Shown here: positions 52,492 to 60,330 of the stretch, one piece after another
Numbering within the stretch: the stretch's first letter is position 1
Layout: each line of letters opens with the position of its first letter
DNA from: Arthrobacter rhizosphaerae
Lineage (GTDB): Bacteria > Actinomycetota > Actinomycetes > Actinomycetales > Micrococcaceae
Direction: 5' to 3'
Length of the DNA stretch: 64,000 nt
Assembly: GCF_023062595.1 (NCBI RefSeq)
Contig: NZ_JALLAN010000003.1
Location: 146,346 to 210,345, forward strand
Made by a program: the position numbers and the translations under genes
The notes under the pieces: generated by a model
The model's input: only the letters and a program-made list of their open reading frames with translations
Told to the model about the DNA's origin: nothing
Databases searched by the model: none

Positions 52492-53316
52492 TTAAAAGAA
52501 CTGGTCAAGGAGCCGATAGAAGGTGACCCGGGCCGTGTCCGCCTGTTCTATGCCGTAACGGGTGAGGTAACGGTCCGCGTGATGAACGCCGTACTGGGGG
52601 TTCTGGCCACCGGCGATACTCCGGGTGGCCAGGGCGAGGTCGGAGTACCGGTCGGCGCGACCCAGGCGGCCAACGTCGATGAGCCCCGTGACCATAAGAG
52701 TGTCTGGGTCCAGCAGTACGTTCGGCAAGCAGAGATCGCCGTGGCAGACCGCCAGGTCTTCGAACCCGGGAAGGGTCGCGTGGGCCTCTTCGAGCAGTTG
52801 CTGCGGTGTCCAACCCTCATAAGCGGGGTCCAGCCGGTCCGCACCAACCAGATGCTGCCCAACTGCATGGGCAGCGGCAGGCATAGTGACGGCAAGGCTC
52901 CGTTCGAAGGGGCAGTCCTCAATCCGCAGGGAGTGCAGGGTGAGAGTGAAGTCGGCTAGTGCGTCAATGACGTTGGGGCGCTTGTCAGCCGGCCAGTGTT
53001 CTGCAGCGGATCGACCAGGCACTGCCGTGGTAATTAACCATGCGCAATCGTCAGAGATTTCGAAGTCCACCACCTCGGCGGTAGGAATCCCAACCTTGGC
53101 AAGCCAACGCATGCGTTCTGCCCCGGCGCCCAAGTCGGCCCCGCTGTCCCGATTATTGGTCAGGTTGCCAACCTTCACATACAGGTCTGTGACTCCGTCC
53201 AGCCTATAAACCAGGGCGCCAGAGCAGCCGACGCTGACCGGAGTCCAGGCGTGACCCGAATACCGCCGTCGAAGTGACTTGACCTGTTCTTCTATCACTC
53301 GTCGATAGTAGGTCAC
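52492..53316 (-). CDS. APH(3')/APH(3'')-type aminoglycoside phosphotransferase homologue
   Basis: A 274-residue kinase close to APH(3'')-Ib (StrA)-like enzymes in pattern: SVGCSGALVYRLDG (nucleotide loop), ALADFTLTLHSL and DCPFERSL in the substrate core, catalytic VCHGDLCLPNVLLDP, and GLIDVGRLGRADRYSDLAL. The spacing between motifs and total length match the family. It could phosphorylate streptomycin or related aminoglycosides, or another substrate; phenotype cannot be predicted. Start ATG 53316 without a strong ribosome site. Single gene. Confidence 0.8.
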   Translation of the reverse strand: MTYYRRVIEEQVKSLRRRYSGHAWTPVSVGCSGALVYRLDGVTDLYVKVGNLTNNRDSGADLGAGAERMRWLAKVGIPTAEVVDFEISDDCAWLITTAVPGRSAAEHWPADKRPNVIDALADFTLTLHSLRIEDCPFERSLAVTMPAAAHAVGQHLVGADRLDPAYEGWTPQQLLEEAHATLPGFEDLAVCHGDLCLPNVLLDPDTLMVTGLIDVGRLGRADRYSDLALATRSIAGGQNPQYGVHHADRYLTRYGIEQADTARVTFYRLLDQFF

Positions 53317-53330
53317 ACCTGGGCGCAGCC

Positions 53331-54245
53331 TCAGTGGTTGGCTTTTACCAATTCGCCGGTAAGGCGGGTGACGGCTTCCTCGGCCGTGGGCGGCGGCCCG
53401 AACAGCTGCTCCTGTCGGCGGGGGTTAGCCACGTATCGGCCCGTATCGAACCAGCCGAACATCGCCGTCATGTCCTGGACTATGGGCTTGAAGGGGCCGA
53501 CGACGGCGCCTACCAAACGGGTGACGGCAGAGGGAACTGCCCGCACCTTGATCGGCTTCCCGGCGCTGACTGCCATTAGCTTTGCCAGCTCGAGCACGCT
53601 GATTGGCCGGTCCCAGCCGATGTCGATGCGCTCACCGTCTTCAGCATCCGCATCGACGGCGGCCGCCAGGTAGCCGGCGAGGTCGGAGGTATGGACGAAG
53701 GTCAGCGGGACGGACGCCTTGCCGAGCCACATCATTCGGCCTTTATCCAGGGGGTTGCCGCCCATGCTTGCCACCTGGTCGATGAACGCCCCTGGGCGCA
53801 GGGCTACAAACGGTACTCCGAACTCTTCGAGCTTGTCCTCGGCAACTTTCTTGTGCCAGAAATGCGGGATGTTGGGTGTCTGGTCGCTGGTGAGGATGCT
53901 GGTCAGGATGAACCGCCGGATACCGGTCCGGCGGGCCGCTTCGGCGAGGTTGGAGTTCCCAACGGTGTCGATGTCCTGTGCGTTCTTGCCGCCGCGCGTG
54001 TATCCGGCGGCTGTGGTGATGACGGCGTCCGCCCCGTTCATGGCGGCAACCAGCGAGTCGACGTCGAGCATATCGCCGCGGGCGATCTCGACGCCCTTGT
54101 TCTCGAGCCGGCCGGCGTCACTGGTGGAACGGACCAATGCGCGGACGCTCTTGCCCCGTTTGAGCAGTTCGTCGACGACCTTGCCCCCGAGAGAGCCGGT
54201 GGCCCCGACGACGAGGACCGGGAGAGTTGAAGGGTTGGTGGTCAT
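53331..54245 (-). CDS. NmrA-like NAD(P)-binding protein
   Basis: A 304-residue atypical short-chain dehydrogenase of the NmrA/SDR_a5 group. The nucleotide motif is VVGATGSLGGKVVDELLKRG followed by VRALVRSTSD. The canonical YxxxK is not evident, as usual for NmrA-like proteins. It overlaps the MarR gene by 4 bases (ATGA), so the two are co-transcribed, and MarR may be autoregulatory for both. Role: redox sensing or quinone reduction are possibilities. Confidence 0.85.
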   Translation of the reverse strand: MTTNPSTLPVLVVGATGSLGGKVVDELLKRGKSVRALVRSTSDAGRLENKGVEIARGDMLDVDSLVAAMNGADAVITTAAGYTRGGKNAQDIDTVGNSNLAEAARRTGIRRFILTSILTSDQTPNIPHFWHKKVAEDKLEEFGVPFVALRPGAFIDQVASMGGNPLDKGRMMWLGKASVPLTFVHTSDLAGYLAAAVDADAEDGERIDIGWDRPISVLELAKLMAVSAGKPIKVRAVPSAVTRLVGAVVGPFKPIVQDMTAMFGWFDTGRYVANPRRQEQLFGPPPTAEEAVTRLTGELVKANH

Positions 54246-54730
54246 GAGGTCCCACTTTCCATCCGGTCCGTTTGGGGCCGGGCATTGATTGAACTAACGA
54301 TGGCGTCAGCGGCGTTCATTACAGACTCCGCCTGCTGAGGTGACAGATTCCGCGTCGTGGTCTCTTCCAATGTCTGCCACATGGAAGTGATCGGTTCACG
54401 CATGGCTCTTCCCTTATCCGTGAGGTGGACGACCATCACGCGCCGGTCGTGGTCGGCCGGCTGGCGGACAAGAAGGCCGGCGTCCTGCATACGGCGCAAG
54501 GTCTTCGAGAGGGTGGAATGGTCGAGTCCGACGCTGGCGAGGAGCTCGGACTGGGTTTGGCCGTCCCGGTCGAAGAGGTGCATGAGCACCAATTCCTGTC
54601 CGGGATGCAGATCCAACTGTCGGAGGAGGCCGGCGGCAAAGCCCCGGTGGGCCCGGGCAAGTTGAAAGATCGCGTAGCTCACTGGACCCTGGTCGAAGGT
54701 AGTGGGGACGTGCAGGTTTGAAGTCGGCAT
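54242..54730 (-). CDS. MarR-family regulator
   Basis: A 162-residue winged-HTH protein with VLMHLFDRDGQTQSELLAS, VGLDHSTLSKTLRRMQDAGL and the wing RQPADHDRRVMVVHLTDKG. It lies between the oxidoreductase at 54802 and the NmrA-like gene on the same strand and is a candidate for binding the palindromes at 55736-55783. Confidence 0.9.
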   Translation of the reverse strand: MPTSNLHVPTTFDQGPVSYAIFQLARAHRGFAAGLLRQLDLHPGQELVLMHLFDRDGQTQSELLASVGLDHSTLSKTLRRMQDAGLLVRQPADHDRRVMVVHLTDKGRAMREPITSMWQTLEETTTRNLSPQQAESVMNAADAIVSSINARPQTDRMESGTS

Positions 54731-54801
54731 AATTCAGTCCGTTCTGCCGGTATGCGTCGAGTAGTCGGAGTAGCCTACAGCGCAGGAAAGCCGGGGCGTG
54801 G

Positions 54802-55707
54802 TCACGGTACGGTGAGCACGAGCTTGCCCCGGATGTGCCCGGTGTCGCTGACATCCTGGGCCGTTGCGGCCTGAGCAAGGGGGTAGGCCGTGACGGTGGT
54901 AACAACCTTTCCGATCGCGGCCTCCTGCGCCAGGGCGGAAAGGCGCTTAACCGAGCGCTCCTGACCACCATTGGCGAAAGTGATCCCCAACTGATGTGCG
55001 CGGAAATCAGCGAGGGTGACGATCCTGTCGGTACCACCGCGCAGGGTGATGGAGTCCTCGAGCGCTCCCTTCCCTGCAACATCGAGCACCGCGTCAACGC
55101 CGTCGGGGGCAAGATCCTGCACCCGCTCGACAAGTCCGTCCCCATAAAGCGTGGCAGTGGCGCCGAGTGAGGCGACATAGTCCTGATTGTCGGGGCCGGC
55201 CGTACCGATGACGCGCGCACCACGGGCAGCGGCGAGCTGGACCACTATGGTCCCCACTGCCCCTGCGGCGCCGTGGATCAGCAGAGTCTCCCCGGATGCA
55301 ATGGCGAGCAAGTTCAAAACCCGTTCGGCTGTTTCCCCTGCCACCGGGAGCGCGGCCGCGCGTTCCCACTCAAGTTCGGCGGGCTTGAGGGCAACCGTAG
55401 TTGCCAAGGCAAACTCGGCGTAGGCCCCGGTATCTGACCACCCAAAGACCTCGTCTCCCACGGTCACATCCGTCACGGCGGCACCTACTGCATCCACCGT
55501 GCCGGAGACCTCGAAGCCTGGAATGACGGGCAACGGCGTTGGGAAAACCGCCTGCAAGGCGCCCGAGCGGATCTTCCCGTCCAAGGCGTTCACTCCCGCC
55601 GCCCTGACCCGCACACGCACTTGTCCAGGACCGGGCTGCGGGACCTCGACCTCCGCCTCGTGCAAATTCCCGGTTCCTCCGAACTGCTCAAACTGGATAG
55701 CTTTCAT
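54802..55707 (-). CDS. Zinc-independent quinone oxidoreductase-type NADPH dehydrogenase
   Basis: A 301-residue MDR-superfamily enzyme (QOR-like). The coenzyme motif is LLIHGAAGAVGTIVVQLAAA; the zinc-ligand cysteines of alcohol dehydrogenases are absent, as in quinone reductases. Family landmarks: VRAAGVNALDGKIRSG and PLPVIPGFEVSGTVDAVG. First gene of a leftward unit; its promoter carries the TATGTGGCTAGCCACATA palindromes. NADPH-dependent reduction of quinones or enals is likely. Confidence 0.9.
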   Translation of the reverse strand: MKAIQFEQFGGTGNLHEAEVEVPQPGPGQVRVRVRAAGVNALDGKIRSGALQAVFPTPLPVIPGFEVSGTVDAVGAAVTDVTVGDEVFGWSDTGAYAEFALATTVALKPAELEWERAAALPVAGETAERVLNLLAIASGETLLIHGAAGAVGTIVVQLAAARGARVIGTAGPDNQDYVASLGATATLYGDGLVERVQDLAPDGVDAVLDVAGKGALEDSITLRGGTDRIVTLADFRAHQLGITFANGGQERSVKRLSALAQEAAIGKVVTTVTAYPLAQAATAQDVSDTGHIRGKLVLTVP

Positions 55708-55720
55708 GGTCTCTTCTCCC

Positions 55721-55733
55721 TAGTTGGTAACTA
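55721..55733. promoter_or_regulatory. Inverted repeat TAGTTGGTAACTA
   Basis: A 5-bp inverted repeat with 3-base centre lies 14 bases upstream of the oxidoreductase start, beside the larger palindromes; possible second operator half or -10 region. Confidence 0.35.
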
Positions 55734-55735
55734 TT

Positions 55736-55783
55736 TATGTGGCTAGCCACATACTGTACAGGAGATATGTGGCTAGCCACAAG
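55736..55783. promoter_or_regulatory. Two tandem copies of a TATGTGGCTAGCCACA palindrome
   Basis: TATGTGGCTAGCCACATA (55736-55753) is a perfect 18-bp palindrome; TATGTGGCTAGCCACA recurs at 55766-55781, 30 bases downstream. They sit just upstream of the oxidoreductase gene and look like operator sites for a dimeric repressor such as the nearby MarR protein. Confidence 0.7.
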
Positions 55784-55928
55784 TATTTGGGAAGAGGTCA
55801 GCCTTGTATCGCTCAAATCAGGACATGGGGCTGTCGTCGACGAGGATGGCTTCGTCGCTGGCCAAACAGTCGGCGCATCGCCTTTGCCCGCATGGAAAGC
55901 GGCACGTGGTTACGCCTGCGCGCTGGCT

Positions 55929-56420
55929 TCAGCTGATGGGAAAGACGAGCAGCGACCCGGTGGCGGTAGCCACGAGTTTGCCGTCGGCATCGGTGACGGT
56001 GCCATCTGCGAAGGCAACACGGCTGCCCGCCTTCGATACAACCCCCACGCAGGTCAAGGGGCCGCTGCCGGCACGGATGGAGCGAAGATAGTTCACCTTG
56101 ATTTCTATCGAGGTGTAGCCCACTCCCTTCGGCAGGGTGGTTTGCACGGCGCAGCCCAGGGCTGAATCAAGCAGGGTGCACACCAGCCCGCCATGAACTG
56201 CGCCAATCGGGTTGTAGTGGGATTCATCAGGCTGGCACGTGAAGGTGGCGGTTCCCGGTTCCGCCTCGGTCAGCGTCATGTTCAACAGTTCGCCCATGGG
56301 CGGAGGCGGAAGCTTTTTGCCCATCATGGAATGCAGGTACTCAAGGCCACTCATGCTGGGCATCGCTGCCGCCCCGACGGCAGGGTCCTCCCACGTGATG
56401 AGTCGTTTGCGCTCTGTCAC
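55929..56420 (-). CDS. PaaI-type hotdog thioesterase
   Basis: A 163-residue hotdog-fold thioesterase. Motif HYNPIGAVHGGLVCTLLDSALG contains the catalytic-type Asn, His-Gly-Gly and Asp; the strand core is GYTSIEIKVNYLRSIRAG and GSRVAFADGTVTDADGKLVA. It acts on acyl-CoA thioesters, likely small or aromatic acyl groups. Divergent from a TetR gene with the AACACGAGTGTT palindrome in between. Confidence 0.88.
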   Translation of the reverse strand: MTERKRLITWEDPAVGAAAMPSMSGLEYLHSMMGKKLPPPPMGELLNMTLTEAEPGTATFTCQPDESHYNPIGAVHGGLVCTLLDSALGCAVQTTLPKGVGYTSIEIKVNYLRSIRAGSGPLTCVGVVSKAGSRVAFADGTVTDADGKLVATATGSLLVFPIS

Positions 56421-56470
56421 TGCCGCTCCTGATGCTCGTTTGGTTAGAGTGGAACAATTCCAGGAAATGT

Positions 56471-56482
56471 AACACGAGTGTT
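56471..56482. promoter_or_regulatory. Palindrome AACACGAGTGTT, possible TetR operator
   Basis: Perfect 5-bp arms around a 2-base centre, located between the thioesterase and the divergent TetR gene. Size is short for a full TetR operator, so the call is tentative. Confidence 0.4.
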
Positions 56483-56554
56483 TCTCTTATTCCGAAATCT
56501 GTCCCTTTTGAGTATCTATTAGGGTGGGGATGAGCCTACAGAGGGAGAGACAAA

Positions 56555-57133
56555 ATGGGCCGGGCATTAAGGGCCGACGCTGAACGCAGTGTGCGCGCAA
56601 TCCTCGAAGCGGCCGAGCAAGTGCTGGTTGACGACCCTGGCGCCTCGATGGAGCAAATCGGCGAGCGGGCAGGACTCACCAGGACCACAGTCCACCGCAG
56701 GTTCGCGAACCGGAAAGCGCTCATGGATGCCTTGGCGATTTCTGCCAAACAACAGCTTGCCGACGCCATCGAAGCGGGCAATCCCGATTCCTCCCCTCCC
56801 CTCGTCGCACTCCATCGCGTGACAGGGAATGTTCTCAGGACAAAGAACTCCTGGAGATTCACCCTCGGGAGCCCCTTGGCAGACACCAGCGCTGCAGCGG
56901 AGATTTGGGACCGGATCAATGTCCGCTGCCTTGATCTCCTCGCCCGGGCACAACGCGACGGGCTCCTCGGTCCGGACACGGACCTGGAATGGACACGGCA
57001 GGTCTACTACGCACTGATGAGCGAGGCCCTGCAGAGATTCCCGGAAGATAAGGAGCCGGATGCAAAGACCACGGATACACTCGCGACACTCGTGGTGGAC
57101 ACCTTGTTATACGGCGCCAGTCCCCGCACATAA
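56555..57133 (+). CDS. TetR-family regulator
   Basis: A 192-residue TetR repressor. The HTH at residues 28-55 reads SMEQIGERAGLTRTTVHRRF then ANRKALMDALA. The C-terminal domain matches no specific ligand class. It is divergent from the PaaI thioesterase and upstream of an SDR gene, and could control either. Confidence 0.88.
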   Translation: MGRALRADAERSVRAILEAAEQVLVDDPGASMEQIGERAGLTRTTVHRRFANRKALMDALAISAKQQLADAIEAGNPDSSPPLVALHRVTGNVLRTKNSWRFTLGSPLADTSAAAEIWDRINVRCLDLLARAQRDGLLGPDTDLEWTRQVYYALMSEALQRFPEDKEPDAKTTDTLATLVVDTLLYGASPRT

Positions 57134-57157
57134 CCGTCCCACTCTTTAAAGATGCAA

Positions 57158-57168
57158 CACCACTGGTG
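57158..57168. promoter_or_regulatory. Inverted repeat CACCACTGGTG upstream of SDR gene
   Basis: Perfect 5-bp arms around one base, flanked by imperfectly mirrored TGCAA and GCAA extensions, 80 bases upstream of the SDR start; a candidate operator for the TetR gene just before it. Confidence 0.4.
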
Positions 57169-57247
57169 CAACTACTTCTATAACTGATACAGTCATGTAA
57201 CAGATAGTCGAAGCGTCGACTGCAGGCATGACTCTATGGAGGCAGGA

Positions 57248-58063
57248 ATGGCAACCACTCAAAAAGTAGCCCTAGTCACGGGAGCGTCAACAGGCATTGG
57301 CCAAGCCGCCGCCGTCGCTCTTGTCGATGCGGGGTTCACAGTTATCGGGACAAGCCGGGACGCGTCGAAGGCACAGCCGCTCAGCGGAGTGCAGTTCATT
57401 GATCTCGACGTCGCCAGCGACTCGTCGGTAGAACAGGCAATTGGCGAGGTGATGCAGGCGCACGGGCGCATCGACGTTCTGGTGAACAACGCGGGGATCG
57501 GATCGTCGGGTGCGGCGGAGGAGGGTTCCGTGGTGCAGGCCCAGCACGTCTTCGATATCAATGTGTTCGGGGTCATCCGTGTGACCAACGCAGCCCTTCC
57601 GATCATGCGGGCCCAGAAGAGCGGCCGCATCGTGAACCTGTCATCGATCCTCGGGATTATCCCGCAACCGTACATGGCCGTATATGCCGCATCGAAGCAT
57701 GCCATAGAGGGGTACTCCGAGTCCCTCGACCACGAGCTCCGGGAGTTCGGCGTGCGCGTCACACTGGTCCAGCCTGCATGGACCAACACCTCCTTTGAGG
57801 CCAACACCATCAGGCCCGACCGGCCGCTGCCGGTCTACGCCGAGCGGCGCCAGGTGTTTGAGGAGTTCTCAATCCGCCAGATCAAGGATGGCGACGACGC
57901 CGCTACCGTGGCAAAGGCGATCGTCGCCGCGGCTACTGACACTAAGCCCAGAATGCGGTACGCCGGCGGCTCACGGACCGCCAGCGTGTCGAAAATGCGG
58001 CGTTTTGTGCCTGCGCGCATGTTCGACCAGCAACTGCGTAAGCTCAATAAGCTTCCCGCCTGA
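57248..58063 (+). CDS. SDR-family oxidoreductase
   Basis: A 271-residue short-chain dehydrogenase. Cofactor motif TGASTGIGQA, NNAGIG, catalytic Ser in NLSSILG and Tyr/Lys in YAASKHA are all intact; a classical SDR. The start at 57248 is set by GGAGGCAGGA, which itself lies within the longer frame that begins at 57236. Its stop overlaps the next start (TGATG). Substrate unknown. Confidence 0.9.
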   Translation: MATTQKVALVTGASTGIGQAAAVALVDAGFTVIGTSRDASKAQPLSGVQFIDLDVASDSSVEQAIGEVMQAHGRIDVLVNNAGIGSSGAAEEGSVVQAQHVFDINVFGVIRVTNAALPIMRAQKSGRIVNLSSILGIIPQPYMAVYAASKHAIEGYSESLDHELREFGVRVTLVQPAWTNTSFEANTIRPDRPLPVYAERRQVFEEFSIRQIKDGDDAATVAKAIVAAATDTKPRMRYAGGSRTASVSKMRRFVPARMFDQQLRKLNKLPA

Positions 58064-58548
58064 TGCTGACTGTGGCGTTTGAATCGGTCCTCTGGACCGA
58101 TGAACGTGCAGTGGATCTCCAGCGGATCCTTGAGGAGGACCTCCACGGCAGGTACGCGCGCCATCTGGAGCCTGGTCCTGAGCGGGATGCTGCGATCACG
58201 GCCCTGGCAGTTCCTCCTGAGGACGTTCTTGCCACCGTCCTTGCAGTGGCAGACGGCGTCGGGCCGGTGGCGCACGCCGCCCTCCGGTCGCTGAACGATG
58301 AGTGGGAAGTCAAGCGCGTAGTGGTTCTTGAGAGTGCACGGGGCCAGGGTGTAGCCAGCATGCTGATGGCAGAGATCGAAGCGATTGCGGCACGCGGCGG
58401 AGCTTCACGGGTCATTCTTCAGACCGGCGACCAGCAGCCGGAAGCCGTCGCCCTCTACTCGAAGCTGGGCTACACACGCATCCCCGTCTATGAGCCCTAT
58501 GCAACGGCCATTCCCTTCTCCCTCTGCTTTGAAAAGCGTCTGAGGTAA
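58063..58548 (+). CDS. GNAT-family N-acetyltransferase
   Basis: A 161-residue GNAT enzyme. The acetyl-CoA loop is VLESARGQGVASMLMAEIEA and the C-terminal part has VILQTGDQQPEAVALYSKLG then YTRIPVYEPYA. The start is coupled to the SDR stop. Small-molecule or protein acetylation; substrate unknown. Confidence 0.88.
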   Translation: MLTVAFESVLWTDERAVDLQRILEEDLHGRYARHLEPGPERDAAITALAVPPEDVLATVLAVADGVGPVAHAALRSLNDEWEVKRVVVLESARGQGVASMLMAEIEAIAARGGASRVILQTGDQQPEAVALYSKLGYTRIPVYEPYATAIPFSLCFEKRLR

Positions 58549-58557
58549 GACTTCCGA

Positions 58558-58713
58558 CTACGAGTCGGGTTCTTCCCACCACCAGCCTTCCCAAGCTGAT
58601 GAGGTGATGTGGTGGACGGGTGAAAGGTCCCCCGCTACGGATTCAGGTGAACTGTCGCCGCCCTCCCCAGAATCTTCAGGGGTGTTTGCTGTCTTTTGGG
58701 CTAAGCGGTTCAT
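58558..58713 (-). CDS. 51-residue acidic Trp-rich peptide
   Basis: A small protein MNRLAQKTANTPEDSGEGGD plus a C-terminus AWEGWWWEEPDS with four Trp in five positions and net acidic charge. A strong GGAGG site overlaps the upstream gene end, and ATGA overlap links it to the 108-residue gene. No signal peptide. Possible precursor or partner peptide; see findings. Confidence 0.6.
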   Translation of the reverse strand: MNRLAQKTANTPEDSGEGGDSSPESVAGDLSPVHHITSSAWEGWWWEEPDS

Positions 58714-59036
58714 GGCACCTCCTCCCTGCCGTATTTTGCAGGCTGAAGATGCGCAGGCGCGATCGACAGTTCGTAGCCGCCGGTTTTCTCGATCATGGTC
58801 CGGTTGTTGATCCCCTCGGCAGCTATCCAGGCAATGTTTCCTGCCGGGGTGGCGTCGTCCACTAGGCCTGTCCCGACGGGCAGCCCATACCGGCGGATTT
58901 CCACCACCGTGCCGATCAGCAGGTGCCAATCAGGAAAGGGAGCCGACCGGCCGGCTGCATTCGCCAGCTCCCAGGACACCATGGGTAAGTCATCCGTCGC
59001 TGGACTGTGGCTTGAGGTGTGCGGTTTAAGCGTCAT
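58710..59036 (-). CDS. 108-residue conserved-looking hypothetical protein
   Basis: A protein with an N-terminal polar stretch (MTLKPHTSSHSPATDDLP), a core VSWELANAAGR and FPDWHLLIGTVVEIRRYG, VGTGLVDDATPAGNIAWIAA and a C-terminal helix. The ordered beta-rich core looks like a real domain, but no family is recognised with confidence. It is coupled by ATGA to the Trp-rich peptide gene and lies 57 bases downstream of the thiolase gene on the same strand, so it may belong to the end of that operon. Confidence 0.6.
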   Translation of the reverse strand: MTLKPHTSSHSPATDDLPMVSWELANAAGRSAPFPDWHLLIGTVVEIRRYGLPVGTGLVDDATPAGNIAWIAAEGINNRTMIEKTGGYELSIAPAHLQPAKYGREEVP

Positions 59037-59092
59037 CTGGATACTGTCCTTTCCCGGCATGGGTGCTGGATGACCGGCTGTTCTCCGGGATA

Positions 59093-60280
59093 TCACCGCG
59101 AAAGCAGCAAAGCTTCGCCTTGGCCCCCACCGCCGCACAATGCAACGGCCGCCTTGCCAGAGCGGCGACGCTGAAGCTCATAGGCTGCTGCGACGACAAC
59201 CCGCGCGCCGGAAGCACCAATGGGATGGCCGAGTGCGATCGCTCCCCCGTTGACGTTGACCCTTTCCATGCCAATCCCGAGCTGGGCCGCCGAATGCAGG
59301 CCCACCGAGGCAAACGCCTCATTGATCTCCACAAAGTCCAGGTCCTCCACGCCCCAGCCGGCAATATCCAAGGCCTTCCGGATGGCACGGGCAGGTTTGT
59401 CCGGCAGCGTGGTGTCCGGTCCGGCCGTCTGTCCCGCCGCGCCCAGTACAGCCATGACCTCGAGGCCGTGCTCCTCTGCAAAGCTCCGGGTTGTGAGGAC
59501 GACGGCGGCCGCGCCGTCGTTGAGCGGCGAGGCATTGCCGGCGGTAATCGTTCCGGACGGAGAAAACGCCGGCCTGAGCCGTCCGAGCGACTCCTCATTA
59601 CTGTCCGCGCGCACGCCTTCGTCAGTGTCCACCAACGCGGTCTCGCCCCGGCGCTGCGGCACCTTGACCGGAACGATCTGCGCGTTGAATAGCCCCGCCG
59701 CCTGGGCGGCGGCCGCCCGCCTGTGGGAGTCAGCCGCCGCCTTGTCCTGCTCAGCGCGGGGAATACCCAAAGCAGTGTTGGCGCGGTCCGTGGCCAGGCC
59801 CATCGCCACGTGATCGAAGGCGTCAGTGAGGCCGTCGTGGGCCGCCGAGTCGATCAGGGCCGAATCGCCATAGAGGTGCCCGGAACGCGAACCCGGCAGC
59901 AGATGCGGAGCGTTGCTCATCGATTCCTGTCCCCCGGCCACCACCACGTCGGCCTCGCCCAGCCGCAGCAGTCGGCTCGCGTCGATAATGGCGCTCAGCC
60001 CGGACAGGCAGACTTTGTTCACGGTGACTGCGTGGGCACTGAGCGGAATACCCCCGGCGACGGCAGCCTGCCGCGCAGGGTTCTGCCCTGCGCCGGCCTG
60101 GAGTACATGTCCCATAATCACAGCGTTGACGGCGTCTGGCCGGATGCCGGCCCGGTCAACGGCGGCAGCGATTGCGGCACCCCCGAGCTCGACGGCGGTC
60201 AGCGGAGCGAGTTGTCCCATCAGCCTGCCCTGCGGCGTTCGGGCCGCGCCGACGATGACGACATCTGTAGGGTGGTTCAT
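59093..60280 (-). CDS. Acetyl-CoA acyltransferase (thiolase)
   Basis: A 395-residue thiolase. The acyl-enzyme Cys is in VNKVCLSGLSA (near residue 91); the C-terminal catalytic residues are in GHPIGASGARVVVA and CGGGGQGEALLL. A complete enzyme of the acetyl-CoA C-acetyltransferase type. Last step of beta-oxidation, consistent with the ECH/HADH fusion encoded just upstream on the same strand. Confidence 0.93.
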   Translation of the reverse strand: MNHPTDVVIVGAARTPQGRLMGQLAPLTAVELGGAAIAAAVDRAGIRPDAVNAVIMGHVLQAGAGQNPARQAAVAGGIPLSAHAVTVNKVCLSGLSAIIDASRLLRLGEADVVVAGGQESMSNAPHLLPGSRSGHLYGDSALIDSAAHDGLTDAFDHVAMGLATDRANTALGIPRAEQDKAAADSHRRAAAAQAAGLFNAQIVPVKVPQRRGETALVDTDEGVRADSNEESLGRLRPAFSPSGTITAGNASPLNDGAAAVVLTTRSFAEEHGLEVMAVLGAAGQTAGPDTTLPDKPARAIRKALDIAGWGVEDLDFVEINEAFASVGLHSAAQLGIGMERVNVNGGAIALGHPIGASGARVVVAAAYELQRRRSGKAAVALCGGGGQGEALLLSR

Positions 60281-60330
60281 TTTCTTCTCCTTGGAGAGGG
60301 ATAAGGGGCAGTTGCCTAACCACTGCTGGG

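Noticed and set aside
55737..56165. Plus-strand frame of 142 codons over the thioesterase
   Set aside because: Mostly antisense to the PaaI-type gene; its first codons lie inside the operator palindromes.
59063..59692. Plus-strand frames over the thiolase gene
   Set aside because: Antisense to a complete thiolase; composition typical of shadow frames.
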